The position numbers and the translations under genes are program-made. Source: Typha latifolia (taxonomy: Eukaryota; Streptophyta; Magnoliopsida; Poales; Typhaceae). From it: a DNA stretch of 64,000 nucleotides. Positions 31,851-44,093 of this stretch are shown here, piece by piece. The stretch covers positions 6,634,001 through 6,698,000 of the forward strand of contig CM034111.1 in assembly GCA_019914945.1 (NCBI GenBank), in the 5' to 3' direction. How positions within the stretch are numbered: position 1 is the first letter of the stretch; each line of letters starts with the position of its first letter. The notes below the pieces were generated by a model. It made no database searches, was not told where the DNA came from, and saw only the letters and a program-made list of their open reading frames with translations.

Positions 31851-33160
31851 TGGGCTTGGGCCTGTCGAAGCCGAGCCGCCGGCGAGAGGCTAGCAGCTGG
31901 CTAGCCACCAGCTGCCGGTGCCCTCCCCGCCGGTCCGGGTCTGCACCTCCCTCCTCTTTCTTCCCTTCTTCTCTTCTCTTCGTCTTCGTCCTTCTTCTTT
32001 TTTTCTTCTTTTCTTCTTCTTCTTCCTCAGCTGCTTCTTCTTTTCTTATTTTTCTGCAACAGTGCTGGGCTCGGCCCAGCACTATAGCAGGCTAGTGCTG
32101 GTCAAGCCCATTACTAGTACTAGTGATCCATTATTCTTTTTAATTTTATTATTTATTTATTTAGGTAATTCTGTCTTAATTAATACAAATAAATTTAGAC
32201 AATATTTATTTTAATAATAATACATATTCATCATTATGATTATTGTTAATTAAAGTTTATTGATGATTAATTAAGTTATAAACTATTACACATAAATATA
32301 GGTAATACTTATATTTATTTATTTATTTATTTGTTTATTTACTTATATGTATATTAGATTAATATATAGATTTGTAAATTATAATTATTAGATTTATATT
32401 CTAATATTCTTATGATATACATTTTAAGTAATTCTATTAATTTATTATATATTGTTATTTTTTTAACAAATAAAATACTAGGCTTATGTATTTATTTATT
32501 ATTTTATAAAGTAATCTCTAATTAATCAAGATATAATTATAGTTAGGTTTTCACCTATATTTTTATTTTTATTTTTATTTTTATTTTTATCTATAATTAA
32601 AAATCTAGCTAGTTATAAAGATAAGTAGAAATTTTAAAACCTTCTAAATCATCATATATTACATCAATGGATTTTAATCAGATAATCGGTTAACATCATA
32701 CTACTTAAATAATTTTAGATTCCGACCCCCCTGTTCAAGATCCCGTGGACTTAGCTATCGAAGCTTGATCATTGTCGTAGCAACGTGAACGAGTGGTTGT
32801 TTAGTATTTGTAGTGGTGATGAGTAGTCTTATCCTCTAGACGCTTTTCTTAAATTAGATTATATTATATATTATGTACATGCATGTTTTGTTCTCTAGCA
32901 AGATTATATGATTTTATCTAGAGATGATAACAGTTGAGCATATAGAGATGATTGGAGATGATTCTACTATTATGATTGTATACCGAGTTGATCTATAGCA
33001 TGAGTATGCACGTGTTAACGATACAGTTGCAGACTATATTGCATCATTTTCTCTTGATTCCTATTCCACCTAAATTCCTGTTATGCATTGACCTATTATC
33101 GTACTGGATATATGCATATGATCTGTCATTTAGAAGGAAAACATGAAATATGATTGATAT

Positions 33161-34094
33161 GATAGTTGATAGAAAGCGTGAGGATACTCGAGTGGGCGCG
33201 AGAGTTAGGGCGTGCCTAGAGATGATTGATCGTTCGACATTGTCGCAATCCCGTTGGCCTTACGTTCGAGGTCGTTAGTCTGTGTGCGCAGTAGACATTC
33301 AGACACATGTCGTTCGCTAGGGCATATGTGGCGAGTTATCCTCAAGAGTTTTCTATCAACTATGTGGGTGCCCAGTCTGGATGGATGTTAATACCCTAGC
33401 GAGTGACGGGGTATGGTTATATTTGAGATACTCTTGCAATTGGCAAAGTATGCTCTGAGCCTTCGGACATGATGTTAAGACCGGGTACTAGGTGTTGACT
33501 GTGCATAGTGGTCTAGTATGATGATGACATATAGAGATGACATTGATGATTGAGATGTTGAGAAATGCATATGATTTCATTATCATCTGATTGCGTGATT
33601 ATCGAGTAGTCAATATACATCATATATGATAGTTGATAGAAAGTGTGAGGATACCCAAGTGGGCACGAGGGTTAGGGCGTGCTTGGAGATGATTGATCGC
33701 TCGACATAGTCGCAATCCTGTTGGCCTTACGTCCGAGGTCGTTAGTCTGTGTGCGCAGTAGACATTCGGACACATGTCGTTTGCTAGGGCATATGTGGCG
33801 AGTTATCCTCATGAGATTTCTATCAGCTAGAAAAAAGGGTGCATGGTCTTGATGGATGTTGATACCCTTAGTGGATGGCAGGGTATGGTTATATTTGAGA
33901 TACTTCTTGCGGATGGCAGAAAATGCTCGAAGCCTTCAGGCATGATGCTGAGACTGGGTACCGGGTGTTGACTGTGCACAGTTGTCTAGTATGATGATGA
34001 CATATAGAGATGACATTGATGATTGAGATGTTGAGAAATGCATATGATTTCATTATCATCTGATTGCCTGATTATCGAGTGGTCAATATACATC
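33161..34094 (+). repeat. 467-bp tandem duplication in the F 5' LTR
   Basis: Units begin GATAGTTGATAGAAAG at 33161 and 33628. They differ by many point changes. Other F LTRs have a single unit (from about 46871 and 62910). Confidence 0.85.
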
Positions 34095-34767
34095 ATATAT
34101 GGTTGCATTTGATATCATAGCATTGTCATGGTCGGCATGCATCATGTGTCATATTTGAGAGACAATTATGATGATAGTATGACATGGAGATTTGTTTACT
34201 CATTGTCGAGGATTATATACTTTTATCAGTTATGACATGTTATCTATATTTCATTTATGTATTATTGAGGACACATTCATTTACTCATTCATGACATGAT
34301 GCTCTTTCTGATTTATATTATCCAGTACATAATTTACTCTCTGTTTGGCATCACTGATTCGGGGTAAGGTCTATTCATAGTGTACTCTTTTGTATTGGAC
34401 GATGAATTGTATAACAAAGGTCGAATCATACTATACTCTTATATTAGTTGTTTTAGTTGTATCTTGATGGTTTATTGTGGCCTGTGTGGGTCTTGCCAGA
34501 TTATGTAGTGGTTTAATGTATATTATTGTGGACTGGGATATTCATATGTTAACAGGTTTATTTGGTTAATAATATGATTTATCTAGTGATGGATTATGTG
34601 ATCATGGATTGGTTAGTAGGTTTTATTTGATGATGTCATGATTATATGTGCACAGGAGAGTATTTGTGCGTGACGGGCTCCGCCCGACTTGTCACGTGCG
34701 CCGCGTGTGCCCGTGTGGGCGCGTGGGCGTGCATGTGCCCGTGCCGGTGGGGGCGTTACAATTCAGG

Positions 34768-34779
34768 TGGTATTAGAGC
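34768..34779 (+). other. Primer-binding site of F
   Basis: TGGTATTAGAGC, seven bases after the LTR end, with one mismatch to the initiator tRNA-Met site. Confidence 0.7.
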
Positions 34780-36222
34780 TTAGGTTTAAGGATGATCTGG
34801 CAAGCCATGAAGTATAGTAGTTGTCAGTTTATTTTAGGATTACCCTAGTAGTCAATCTCGATGAGTTTGATATTAATTGGTTGAGATAGAGATCTAGGTG
34901 GTGATGTTGAGATTATTAAGTTTCGATACTTGATAATATTGATAGAAATAATTTGTGATATTGGTATATTGAGAATTTATCTGAGCGACTAATGAATAGG
35001 AAGAGATAATACTAAATCATGCATTGATGTTATTGAGGTCGAGGTGTTATAGTTAGTGGAGCATAATATTGGAGATGTCGACATGTTCATATGTTGTGAT
35101 AAAGTGTAGAAATTTGTAAATATGTGGAGATAGGTATTTTGTCCAGAAGGATTATTATCAGTAGATTTGAGGTTATTTTGAGCAGATATAGCATATTTTT
35201 GGATTTTTGATCTATTATGGATACATTTGGGATTAGGAGATTAATGAAAAAAGATATATGTATAGAGAGATTATTCTAATTTTTATGAAGGTTATAATTA
35301 TGGATTGTGGATGGATGAGTAAGACACTATGATTTTGTATAGTGAAAAAAAATATTAGGTGATGTGATATAGATGATTATAGATTGTATATGGAAAAGAA
35401 TTTTTGGGATGACTAGTATGATAAATTATGTTTGCAAGGTACTTGTGTTAGTAGGTATAAAATTTTAATTGTACCGATAAGATGGATGATTTAATAGGGA
35501 TATGTTTGTCCAATAGTACTACTAGAAGATTAACGTCTTGTTTAAATCTTTAAGTTGATGATTACCAAATAGAGTAATGAGCATAGAAAATATGACATGG
35601 ATATAGCAATTGGATTATGAATTATTTCAGTAGTGGAGACTTAAATGTAAATCTTTCTGGATGACATGATAGTAGTTTTAGTTTAGAAGTTGCTGATTGT
35701 GTGAATTTGATTAGATGGAAAGAATGGTAATGAGATGAGTTATATAGGGTGATGATAGTTGCTAAAGTTGATAGTCTCATGATATATCTTGTATGACAGT
35801 GAAAATATATTTTGATTATTAGTTTAGTTTTGGACATTGATTGAGAGGATAAGAATATTATAGCATGAAGATCGTGTATTTTGGGTGATGAATTTTGATT
35901 ACAAATATACAGACTTACTTTTTTTGATTATTAGGTGATATTAATAATGTTATAGAAGGATTTTAATGATGCTATAAGATTAAATTGTTCAGTATATGTG
36001 GTGCACCTTATATAGAGGATGTGATAGGAAATTAAGTTGAGACTCTTGAAAAAATATAAGGTTTTTAATGATTTAATTAGAAATAAGATATGTTGGTTTT
36101 TAATCATACATGTTAAATTGAGGTATTATGTGCTTTTACAGGTTAGTTGTTTTGGTGATACTAATTGGAGAGATAATTTGATAGAGTTATTCATAGGGCC
36201 TATAGATATGTTTATTCATTAT
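34780..36222 (+). other. Interior of F, first part
   Basis: About 1.4 kb of AT-rich sequence; the longest frames are about 60-70 codons, with no motif. It is matched by 58623-58920 near its right end, so it is a family-wide feature. Bases 36218-36222 (ATTAT) are the S2 target duplication. Confidence 0.75.
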
Positions 36223-37018
36223 TGTTAGATTTTTATTTGGTGGCAATTGTGTACAAAATATTCTAAGTGTATTTTTTAATGTATATGAACTTTACACAAG
36301 TCTAGAATATCTCTGGAGAAAAGCCGTCGAGTTCACACCGCGTTCACAAACGCATTCAAACGCGGAATTCGCGTTCACACAGACAGAGAGCCGCGTTCAC
36401 AAACGCGTTCAAACGCGGGTACTGCGTTCACACAAACAGAGAGCTGCGTTCACAAACGCGTTCGAACGCGGGTACTGGGTTCACACAGACAGAGAGCCGC
36501 GTTCACAAACGCATTCGAACGCGGGTACTGCGGTCACAAACGCATTCAAGCGCGGGTACTGCGTTCACACAGACCGAGAGCTGTGTTCACAAACGCATTC
36601 GAACGCAACCTGAAGAATTCAAGTTGTCGCATTCGAACGCACTCGGGCCCGTTCGAACGCACCTGAGATCAAGTCATGCCGTTCGAATGCACCCGGGCCG
36701 CATTCGAATGCACCAACGAAGTATCATAAAATTGGACTTTCGTGAGTACGGATAAGACTTGGATTTGGCTCTATCTTGGAGATCATATATAAGGATTGTG
36801 ATGCCCTATCTTGAGTGTGGTTGAAGAAGCATTATTGAAGAAGACTTCTTAAGGCTACATCGATTCTTCAACTATCAAGGTTCCACTCATCTACAAAACT
36901 TAATCTTTCGTCATAAGGGCTATGTAGACGAAAGATCAATCTCGAGAGTTACAGAGATTGGACTTCAATGACGAGAAGCAGTGAATTGTGGGTTCTAGCG
37001 AGCAAGATTGAGAAGAAC
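36223..37018 (+). repeat. 5' LTR of S2, 3' end deleted
   Basis: It matches the 3' LTR until GAGAAGAAC, then passes into gag. About 240 bp of LTR, including its CA end, are missing, as is the PBS. TATA TATATAAG is at 36786-36793. Confidence 0.88.
36327..36603 (+). repeat. 53-bp tandem repeats in the S2 5' LTR
   Basis: About five units, each GCGTTCACAAACGC, a TTCGAA or TTCAAA palindrome, GGGTACT, and GCGTTCACACAGACAGAGAG. One unit lacks its second half. Confidence 0.88.
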
Positions 37019-37464
37019 TATGGCTTTAAATTTTTAGTTGTGTTTCCTCGGAAGAATTTAGAAGAATCTCTACTTGTGAGATAGTAAAAGAAGTTTGGAC
37101 GATCTTAGAAACTACTCACGAAGGAACTATGGCTGTAAAACTTTCTAAACTTCAGAGGTTGACTACTAGTTTTGAAACTCTACGTATGGAGGAGAATGAG
37201 ACATTTGATGAGTTTTATGCAAAGCTGAGTGATATAGTCAACTCCAGTTTCAACCTAGGAGAGAAAATTCCTGAAAACAGAATTGTCCGTAAGATCCTTA
37301 GGTCTCTTCCAGAGAGGTTTCAGGCGAAAGTTACAGCTATTGAGGAAAGTAAGGACATCGATTCTATAAAAGTTGAACAATTGGTAGGAAATCTACAAAC
37401 AGTTGAGTCCAGCCTTTCAAAACTGAGGAAGTCGAAAGGGATTGCCCTATCCACAGTTGAATAA
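37019..37464 (+). pseudogene. Ty1/copia gag core (S2)
   Basis: Frame continuous with 37129-37464. Motifs VKEVWTILETTHEGT, KLQRLTTSFETLRMEENE and KILRSLPERFQAKVTAIEES are typical of the copia gag UBN2 core. The start is lost in the LTR-gag deletion, and a TAA at 37462 ends it just before the zinc knuckle. S1 keeps a longer coiled-coil stretch here, deleted in S2. Confidence 0.9.
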
Positions 37465-38441
37465 AGTAGAAAATGGTTTGTTCCGACATGTTATCATTGC
37501 GGCATTCTAGGGCATATTCAACCTTATTGCAAATTTTTGCAAAAACCTAGAACAACTTTTATTTATGGGATAAAACCAAAGGCCATATGGGTCAAGAAAA
37601 GTGATTTGAAATGTTATGTTGTGCATACAGCTTTGAAAACTTTAAATTCTGATTTGTGGTATTTGGACAGTGGCTGTTCAAGACATATGTCGGGTGACAA
37701 GTCCTTATTTTCTAATCTTGAAAAACATGAAGGGGGAGTTGTGACATTCGGAGATGGTAATTCATCCAAGGTAATAGGTAAAGGAAAGATCTTTGGCATC
37801 AACGTCTTGGACATATGAATCACAAGGAATTATTTACTCTGTCCAAACAAGAAGTGGTAAGAGGAATACCTAAGATGAAAGAAATGTCAAAAAGAGTGTG
37901 CGGTTCGTGTCAAATTGGAAAACAAACTAGGATTTCACACACGAAGGTAAATGCAGCTACCACCGGCCGTGTGCTCCAATTAGTACACATGGACTTGATG
38001 GGTCCAACAAAAATGGAAAGTCTTGGAGGTAAACGCTATATATTCTTAATGGTCGATGATTACTCCAAATATACCTGGGTTGCCTTTCTACGTGAGAAGT
38101 CTAAAACCTTTGAAGTTTTGAAATCACTATGCTTAAAATTGCAGAATGAAAAATCTATTACCCTAGTTAGGATTCGTTTTGATCATGGTAGAGAATTTGA
38201 AAATGAAAATTTTTCCATATTTTGCGATTCTCTTGGTATTCAACATGAATTTTCAGCTCCTATAACTCCACAACAGAACGGGATTGTGGAAAGAAAGAAC
38301 CGAGTTGTGCAGGAAATGACTAGGGTTATGCTTCACGCTAAAAAGTTTCCTCAAAGGTTTTGGGTAGAGGCGGCCAATATAGTGGTACATGTGATAAATC
38401 GTGTTTATCTAAGAACCAGGTGCAAAAATGACTGCATATAA
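37465..38441 (+). pseudogene. Zinc knuckle, protease remnant and integrase of S2
   Basis: Knuckle CYHCGILGHIQPYC near 37490, protease site YLDSGCSRHMSG near 37665. At about 37788 a deletion of roughly 240 nt relative to S1 removes the rest of protease and the start of the integrase zinc module, and shifts the frame. The integrase core runs from 37815: HMDLMGP, FDHGREFEN and QQNGIVERKNR keep the D, D and E. A frameshift near 38415 ends it. Confidence 0.9.
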
Positions 38442-40158
38442 AATCTGGAAAGATACATATGATGAAGAAATAGGAAAGGAGCTTGATTTGGAAATTGAGA
38501 ATCAGGACAAGGACAAAGTTGAAATGAACAAAGATGACTGCAACGTACCGGAACCATCTGCCAGAGTGAAATCAGATCATCCATTGTCAGAAGTGATCGG
38601 AGATGTAAATGAAGCAATTAAGACAAGACGACAAATCCAAAGTGAGGTATCATTTACTTGTTATACATCTTCTTTTGAACCTAAAAATGTGAAGAAAGCA
38701 TTGTTAGACGATTCTTGGGTTAATGCTATGCATGAGGAATTAGAGCAATTTTCTATGAATGATGTTTGGTATTTAGTTCCTAGACCTAAGAATGTGAACG
38801 TCATTGGAACAAAATGGATTTACAAGAATAAAAGTGATGAACATGACAATATAGTTCGAAATAAAGCTAGACTCGTAGCACAAGGATATACTCAGGTTGA
38901 GGCTATAGATTTTGATGAGACATTTGCTCCTGTTGCTAGATTAGAATCTATTCGTATACTGCTTGCTATTGCTTGTCACTTAAAATTTAAATTGTTTCAA
39001 ATGGATGTGAAAGTGCTTTCTTGAATGGTACTCTGAATGAAGATGTTTATGTAGAACAACCGAAACGGTTCGAAGATCAAAAATTTCCTTCTCATGTGTT
39101 TAAACTGAAAAAGGCCATCTACGGGCTAAAACAAGCTCCAAGAGCTTGGTATGAGAAGTTGACCACTTTTTTAGTGGATGCAAGGTTCACTCGAGGGGGA
39201 GTGGACAAGATATTGTTCATTAGACGGTCAAACAAGAGTTTAGTTGTGGCACAAATATACGTGGATGACATTGTCTTCGGGGCAACGAGTCGATCATTAG
39301 CTGAGGAGTTTGCAGATCTTATGCATAGTCATTTTGAGATGAGCATGATGGGTGAGTTGAAGTTCTTTGTGGGACTTCAAATTACTCAATTGGAAAGAGG
39401 GATATTTATTGCTCAAACCAAGTATGCTAAGGATCTTGTGACTAAATTCGGTTTAGAAAATGCAAAACATGCTAGAACTCCTATGAGTACAATTACCAAA
39501 CTAGGTAAGGATATTTATGGAAAAAGTACTGATCAGACACTATATAGGAGCATGTTTGGTAGGTAGTCTTTTGTACTTAACTGCTAGTAGACCTGACATT
39601 GCATTTAGTGTCGGTGTGTGTGCTAGGTTTTAGTCTGAACCTAAGGAGACACATTTGTTTGCTGTGAAACGTATTATAAAATATGTCGGTGGCACAGTTG
39701 ACTTAGGTATCTAGTTTACATATGACTCGGGAGCTATCATATCTGGATACACGGATTCTGATTGGGCAGGTTCATGTGATGATAGAAAAAGTACCTCAGG
39801 TGGATCTTTTTATATTGGAAACAATCTGGTTGCTTGGCACAGTAAGAAACAAAACTCGATATCTTTATCTACTGCGAAGGCCGAGTACATTGCAGCGGGA
39901 AGTTGTTGTTCTCAGTTACTATGGATGAAATAGATGGTCAAAGATTACGGCATTGAACAAGATACTATGGTGTTTTATTGTGACAACATGAGTGCTATTA
40001 ATATTTCGAAAAATCCTGTTCAACACTCGCGTACAAAGCATATTGATATCCGACATCATTTTATACGCGAGTTAGTTGAAGACAAAACAATAGCACTAGA
40101 ACATGTTGAGACCGAGAAACAGTTGGGTGATCTATTTACAAAACCTTTGGATTTATAG
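38428..40158 (+). pseudogene. RT and RNase H of S2
   Basis: The integrase C-terminal domain is deleted: WK is followed at once by the linker [15 protein letters not shown] is open to about 39024, where one missing base shifts the frame, then to 39566, with YGLKQAPRAWY and YVDD. A GTAG duplication at 39560 shifts the frame again. RNase H (YTDSDWAGS) has stops at 39634, 39713 and 39931, and ends with the same LFTKPLDL tail as S1 at 40156-40158. Confidence 0.9.
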
Positions 40159-41164
40159 AGATTTGAGTATCTTCGTACTTCTTTAGGAATTTGTGCTTTG
40201 GATTGATTTTCTTTTTGTTTTGGTTTGCGTGTTTTCGTTTGCATGTTTCATTTTTATTATTTCTTTTCGTTTCTTTTTAGGTTTTCTTTTCTCTGAAATT
40301 TTCTTTGGTTTTAGTTTCAGATTTGTCGAGAGTTTTTGTCATATAAAAAAAAATTTGATGCACTCCTAGATTCAATAATATACTCTTGACATATAAATAT
40401 GATTTTTCTCTTGATTATGAGTTATTATAGTCAATTTTGTCATCTTGTAGTATATTGTATCATTTCTGATTTATTCACTCTCTTGACTTCTATGATAATT
40501 ATACTGAAATTAATGCATTCATAACGTGTGTATATTCTTGAGTGAGCATGACATCATGAAATTTTTTTTAAATAGCTCACTATTGACGTTGATTTGCACA
40601 GTTTGACCTCATGCTTAGTCATCACAAATGTGTTCATAAAAAATCAATGAAAAGGGCTACAATGAGTTTGTGTGAAAGTCATCTTGTTTAGAGTCCAGTT
40701 TGACTCAGTACATTGCTTCCAAATTAAATAAAGTTCTTTGATGTTTGTGAATATCTTCTTGCACATTGGTTTATATGTACTACAAGAAAAGGGCTACCTA
40801 CTCATGTGTGAAAGCCATCATTGCACCTATATGGTTTATATATAAAAAAAATAATATAGGAAAAATTCCTGTTCGGTTATGGAGAATAAGTCGAAAAGTG
40901 CAAATTTAAATACTAAGTCGGTTTGACTACTGTGTTGTATCATTGTTTAAATAGGAAAGTTTATTTAAGAAGAATATTTCATTTATCTATGCTCACCTTG
41001 CATATGTATATTGTTATGATCAATCAAGATTAATTTAATTTTGAGTGATGCATTAGAATTGATTATAATATGCTTTTGATGATTTGATTGATCTGTGTAT
41101 GACTTATTTCATTCGATTGTCATATTCTATGTCTTGAATCTATTTTGAATTTTTAGAGGTACAT
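40159..41164 (+). other. Non-coding spacer between pol and ORF3 (S2)
   Basis: About 1 kb, similar to 3625-4635 of S1, with no recognised frame. Confidence 0.7.
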
Positions 41165-41295
41165 CTCCAAATTGAGTTCGAATGCAGTGACTGGCGTGTT
41201 CGAACGCGCAGACTGGTGCGTTCGAACGCACTCAAAGATTCTTTATATATTGCGTCCGAACGGAAGGGTTTTCATCTTCCATCTCCCAAACCCTA
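41165..41295 (+). promoter_or_regulatory. Putative internal promoter of ORF3 in S2
   Basis: TTCGAA motifs at about 41177 and 41199, a perfect GCGTTCGAACGC at 41218-41229, TATA-like TTATATAT at 41243-41250 (13 bases later), and telo-box AAACCCTA at 41288-41295. It matches the S1 arrangement. Confidence 0.55.
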
Positions 41296-41441
41296 GAAAC
41301 TCTTCATTTTCTCCCTCTCAAATCTTCAAGATCTTGGTATTTTTCATCAAATTTCTCACTACGAACCCTTTTAAAGGGTCGTTCTCCTCTAGATCTAACA
41401 TCTTTCGGCCGAATTTCTTAGTTTTTATTCACTTTTGCGAG

Positions 41442-41704
41442 GTATGATTATCCATCAATTTTCCTATTTTTTATTCAATTAAGTCTGTTGATCTTGATTG
41501 ATTTCGTGCGTTTTCGAGTTTTGATCACGCTAAAGTTACTATCTTGATGTTTCTTGTGTGATTGAACATGATATCTTAGCATTTTCAAGTGGATGATGGA
41601 TTTCATTTAGGGCCTTCATGGTTTCTTGGATTTTTTTTATTTCTTGCTATCTTTTTGTTTGCTTTGGGCATGTATTGAATCTTGCATCTTGTTTCTTTCT
41701 GAAG
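41442..41704 (+). other. Putative 5' leader intron of ORF3 in S2
   Basis: Donor GCGAG|GTATGATT, acceptor TTTCTTTCTGAAG, then A and the ORF3 ATG. It is 263 nt, collinear with the S1 intron. Confidence 0.5.
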
Positions 41705-41705
41705 A

Positions 41706-42757
41706 ATGCCTAGAAAAGCTGCAGTTTCCAAGAAACCTAGGCCGCCATCGTCACCTACTTCGGCTCCAAAGTTTTCTACTTCAACGGCTATCGGGCGATA
41801 CAAACATAATTTTGGGACCCGACCTGTTATCTGTGAACAACCCGTGGTCATTTTTGAATTTTCTTCTTTGGGGGTAGAACAGATATTTACTAAGCGAGGA
41901 TGGTTATCGGTGTGTTCGATGAGCGGGACTGCTTATGTGGAAGTTGTTCGGGAATTTTTTTGTAATGCCACGATTTTAGAACGCTGATATCACGTTCTAC
42001 TGTTCGTGGGTTGTCTGTATACTTGGACTCAGATGTTATTCGCGCTGAACTTCGTCTTCTTGATGGTGAGTTCCAATACCCCACGTTTGCTCCACTTCCT
42101 GATGTCGATGAATATGCTGGCACTGTACTGATCAAAAGGGAACGTTAGAAGGGAAACATGATGCCGCATGCGAAGCTGACACTAGTGGCTTGCATTCTTC
42201 ACCTGTTTTGTCTGTACAACATCACCCCCAAGACTCGACATTCCAGTATTAGTTTGGATCATGCATTCCTTCTTCATGCAATGTTATCTGGAGTCTCTGT
42301 TGATTTGGTTGTGGTGATCTATGATACGATTCTCACAGCTGCCTAGAAAGAAGCACCTCGTGAGGGGTTATCGTTTGGCATCTTTATTACAAATTTGTGC
42401 ACTCAGAGTGGGGTGCGTGTCGAAGCTTCGGAACCTTCCCTTACTTCGCACAAACCGTTGGATCGGATTACTCTTAAGCGGAGTCAAGCTCACGACCAGT
42501 CGTCTCCTCTCAAGCCGTCCTCTTCCGCCGCTGGTCGCTCATCGCACCTCGACAGTTCTGATGATAGCTCTGACGGTGACACATCTCACTCTGAGGGGGA
42601 GTTACCACAGTACTCTGACCATTTCGATCAGCTTAGTACTCAAGTGCAGGATCTCCATTCGGTAGTGAATGATTTACGAGCTGAGCAAGCTCGTCAGGGG
42701 ACTGTACTTGACTCTGTGTTAACGATTCTTCAGCGTCAATTTCCTCCGAGTTCCTAG
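41706..42757 (+). pseudogene. ORF3 of S2 (plant transposon-protein family)
   Basis: About 1.05 kb, uninterrupted by insertions. The start MPRKAAVSKKPRPPSS and core ERGWLSV/VREFF (K for E in the first) match S1. A small insertion near 41980-41992 shifts the frame and gives TGA at 41985-41987; CAG to TAG at 42344-42346 is a further lesion. The last third (42395-42757) is open, with a Ser/Asp-rich linker and the C-terminal coiled coil. Resemblance to PF20167 is by recalled pattern. Confidence 0.7.
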
Positions 42758-43114
42758 TCTTTGGCATTTGTGGCAAAAAGGGGGAGAGTGTCTAGTTGTC
42801 TAGGTGTGTAGGGGGAGCATGGTAATAGGGGGAGTTTATTATAGTCTTTCTGTCTTTGTAATCTTGCTTATAACTTTGCTTGGAGAAATTGTGAACTTTG
42901 TCTATTTAAGTACTTTTGAACTTATGCTTCATTGATAACTTGTGTTTGGATTGTTTATTCATTTCAAGTTATTTTCACTTGATCTTGGATTGGTATATGT
43001 TTATTTGCAGGGATTGATGTGCAAAATATTCTAGTCTTGTTGATTGCTCAATTTGAAGTCTTTGTAATATCTTGTAACCTAGGTGTTTTGTCACAAATTG
43101 CCAAAGGGGGAGAT
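42758..43114 (+). other. 3' non-coding region of S2 with polypurine ladder
   Basis: GGGGGAG-type motifs near 42779, 42812, 42827 and AAAGGGGGAGA at 43103-43113, directly before the LTR. Confidence 0.75.
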
Positions 43115-44088
43115 TGTTAGGTTTTTATTTGTTGGCAATTGTGTACAAAATATTCTAAGTGTATTTTTTCATGTATATGAGCTTTACACAAGTCTAGAAT
43201 ATCTTTGGTTTGAAGAATTGCAAGATTATTGGAGAAAAGCCATCGAGTTCACACTGCGTTCACAAACGCGTTCGAACGCGGGTACTTCATTCACACAGAC
43301 AGAGAGCCGCGTTCACAAACGCGTTCGAACGCGGGTTCTGCGTTCACACATACAGAGAGCCGTGTTCACAAATGCGTTCGAACGCAGGTACTGCGTTCAC
43401 ACAGACCGAGAGCTGCGTTCACAAACGCAATCAAACACAACCTGAAGAATTCAAGTTGTCGCGTTTGAACGCACTCAGGCCCGTTCGAACGCACTTGAGA
43501 TCAAGTCATGTCGTTCGAACGCACCCGGGCTGCGTTCGAACGCACCAACGAAGTTTGATAAAATTAGACTTTCGTTAGTACGGATAAGACTTGGATTTGG
43601 CTCTATCTTGGAGATCATATATAAGGATTGTGATGCCCTATCTTGAGTGTGGTTGAAGAAGCATTATTGAAGGAGACTTCTTGAGGCTACATCGGTTCTT
43701 CAATTATCAAGGATCCACTCATCTACAAAACTTAATCTTTCGTCTTAAGGGCTATCTAGACGAAAGATTAATCTCGAGGGTTACTGAGATTAGACTTCAA
43801 TCATGAGAAGCAGTGAATCGTAGGTTCTAGCGAGCAAGACTGAGAAGAACAAAGTCGTTTGGATCGACGGGTTGTTTTGTGAGTCAGTCTTGTAACTACT
43901 ACTATTCTAGTGGTTGGTTTTGATCCGAGTTTGGATCCGTGGTTTTTTCCCGTTTGGGTTTTTCCACGTTAAAATCTTTGCGTTCATCTCTGCTTTCGTT
44001 CCTAATATTTCTACGGACTTTTACTTAAGCGAACGAGTGATATCATTGCCTAGTATTTAGATACATACTTGTATCTAGGGTCTTTTCA
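43115..44088 (+). repeat. 3' LTR of S2
   Basis: 974 bp, TGTTAGG to TCTTTTCA. It has about 3.5 units of the 53-bp repeat (43255-43437; perfect palindrome at 43268-43279), a further palindrome at 43532-43543, and TATA TATATAAG at 43618-43625. Confidence 0.92.
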
Positions 44089-44093
44089 ATTAT

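Larger units (their letters stand above)
31383..34760 (+). repeat. 5' LTR of F
   Basis: 3378 bp: a GC- and CT-rich first 0.7 kb, a long AT-rich middle, then a GC-rich end (34670-34760). It contains a 467-bp tandem duplication (33161-34094) absent from the 3' LTR, and lacks a 0.2-kb piece present at about 47610-47800 in that LTR. A hairpin GTGCTGGGC-TCG-GCCCAGCAC lies near 32061-32082. Confidence 0.9.
36223..44088 (+). mobile_element. Sirevirus-like Ty1/copia element S2, complete but defective
   Basis: Bounded by duplication ATTAT (36218-36222 and 44089-44093), inside the F interior. A paralogous unfilled site occurs at about 58918-58950. It has both LTRs, gag, protease, integrase, RT, RNase H and ORF3. 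One deletion removes the end of the 5' LTR, the PBS and the gag start. Others hit protease, integrase and the integrase-RT linker. Confidence 0.93.

Noticed and set aside
31156..32214. Open frames of 90-200 codons in the CT-rich start of F LTRs, also at 45122-45778, 53020-53636 and 61264-61707
   Set aside because: Overlapping frames are open on both strands because the CT arrays lack stops. The products are Ser/Leu low-complexity and not conserved outside the arrays.
36327..36603. Possible CRISPR array, judged by regular palindromic repeats
   Set aside because: Plant nuclear retroelement context, repeats are tandem without unique spacers, no cas genes.
43083..43578. Overlapping Arg/Thr/Val-rich frames across the 53-bp repeats, also at 6039-6408 and 10500-10796
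   Set aside because: They are translations of the GTTCGAACGC repeats in LTRs. Several frames are open at once, with no start context or conserved protein.
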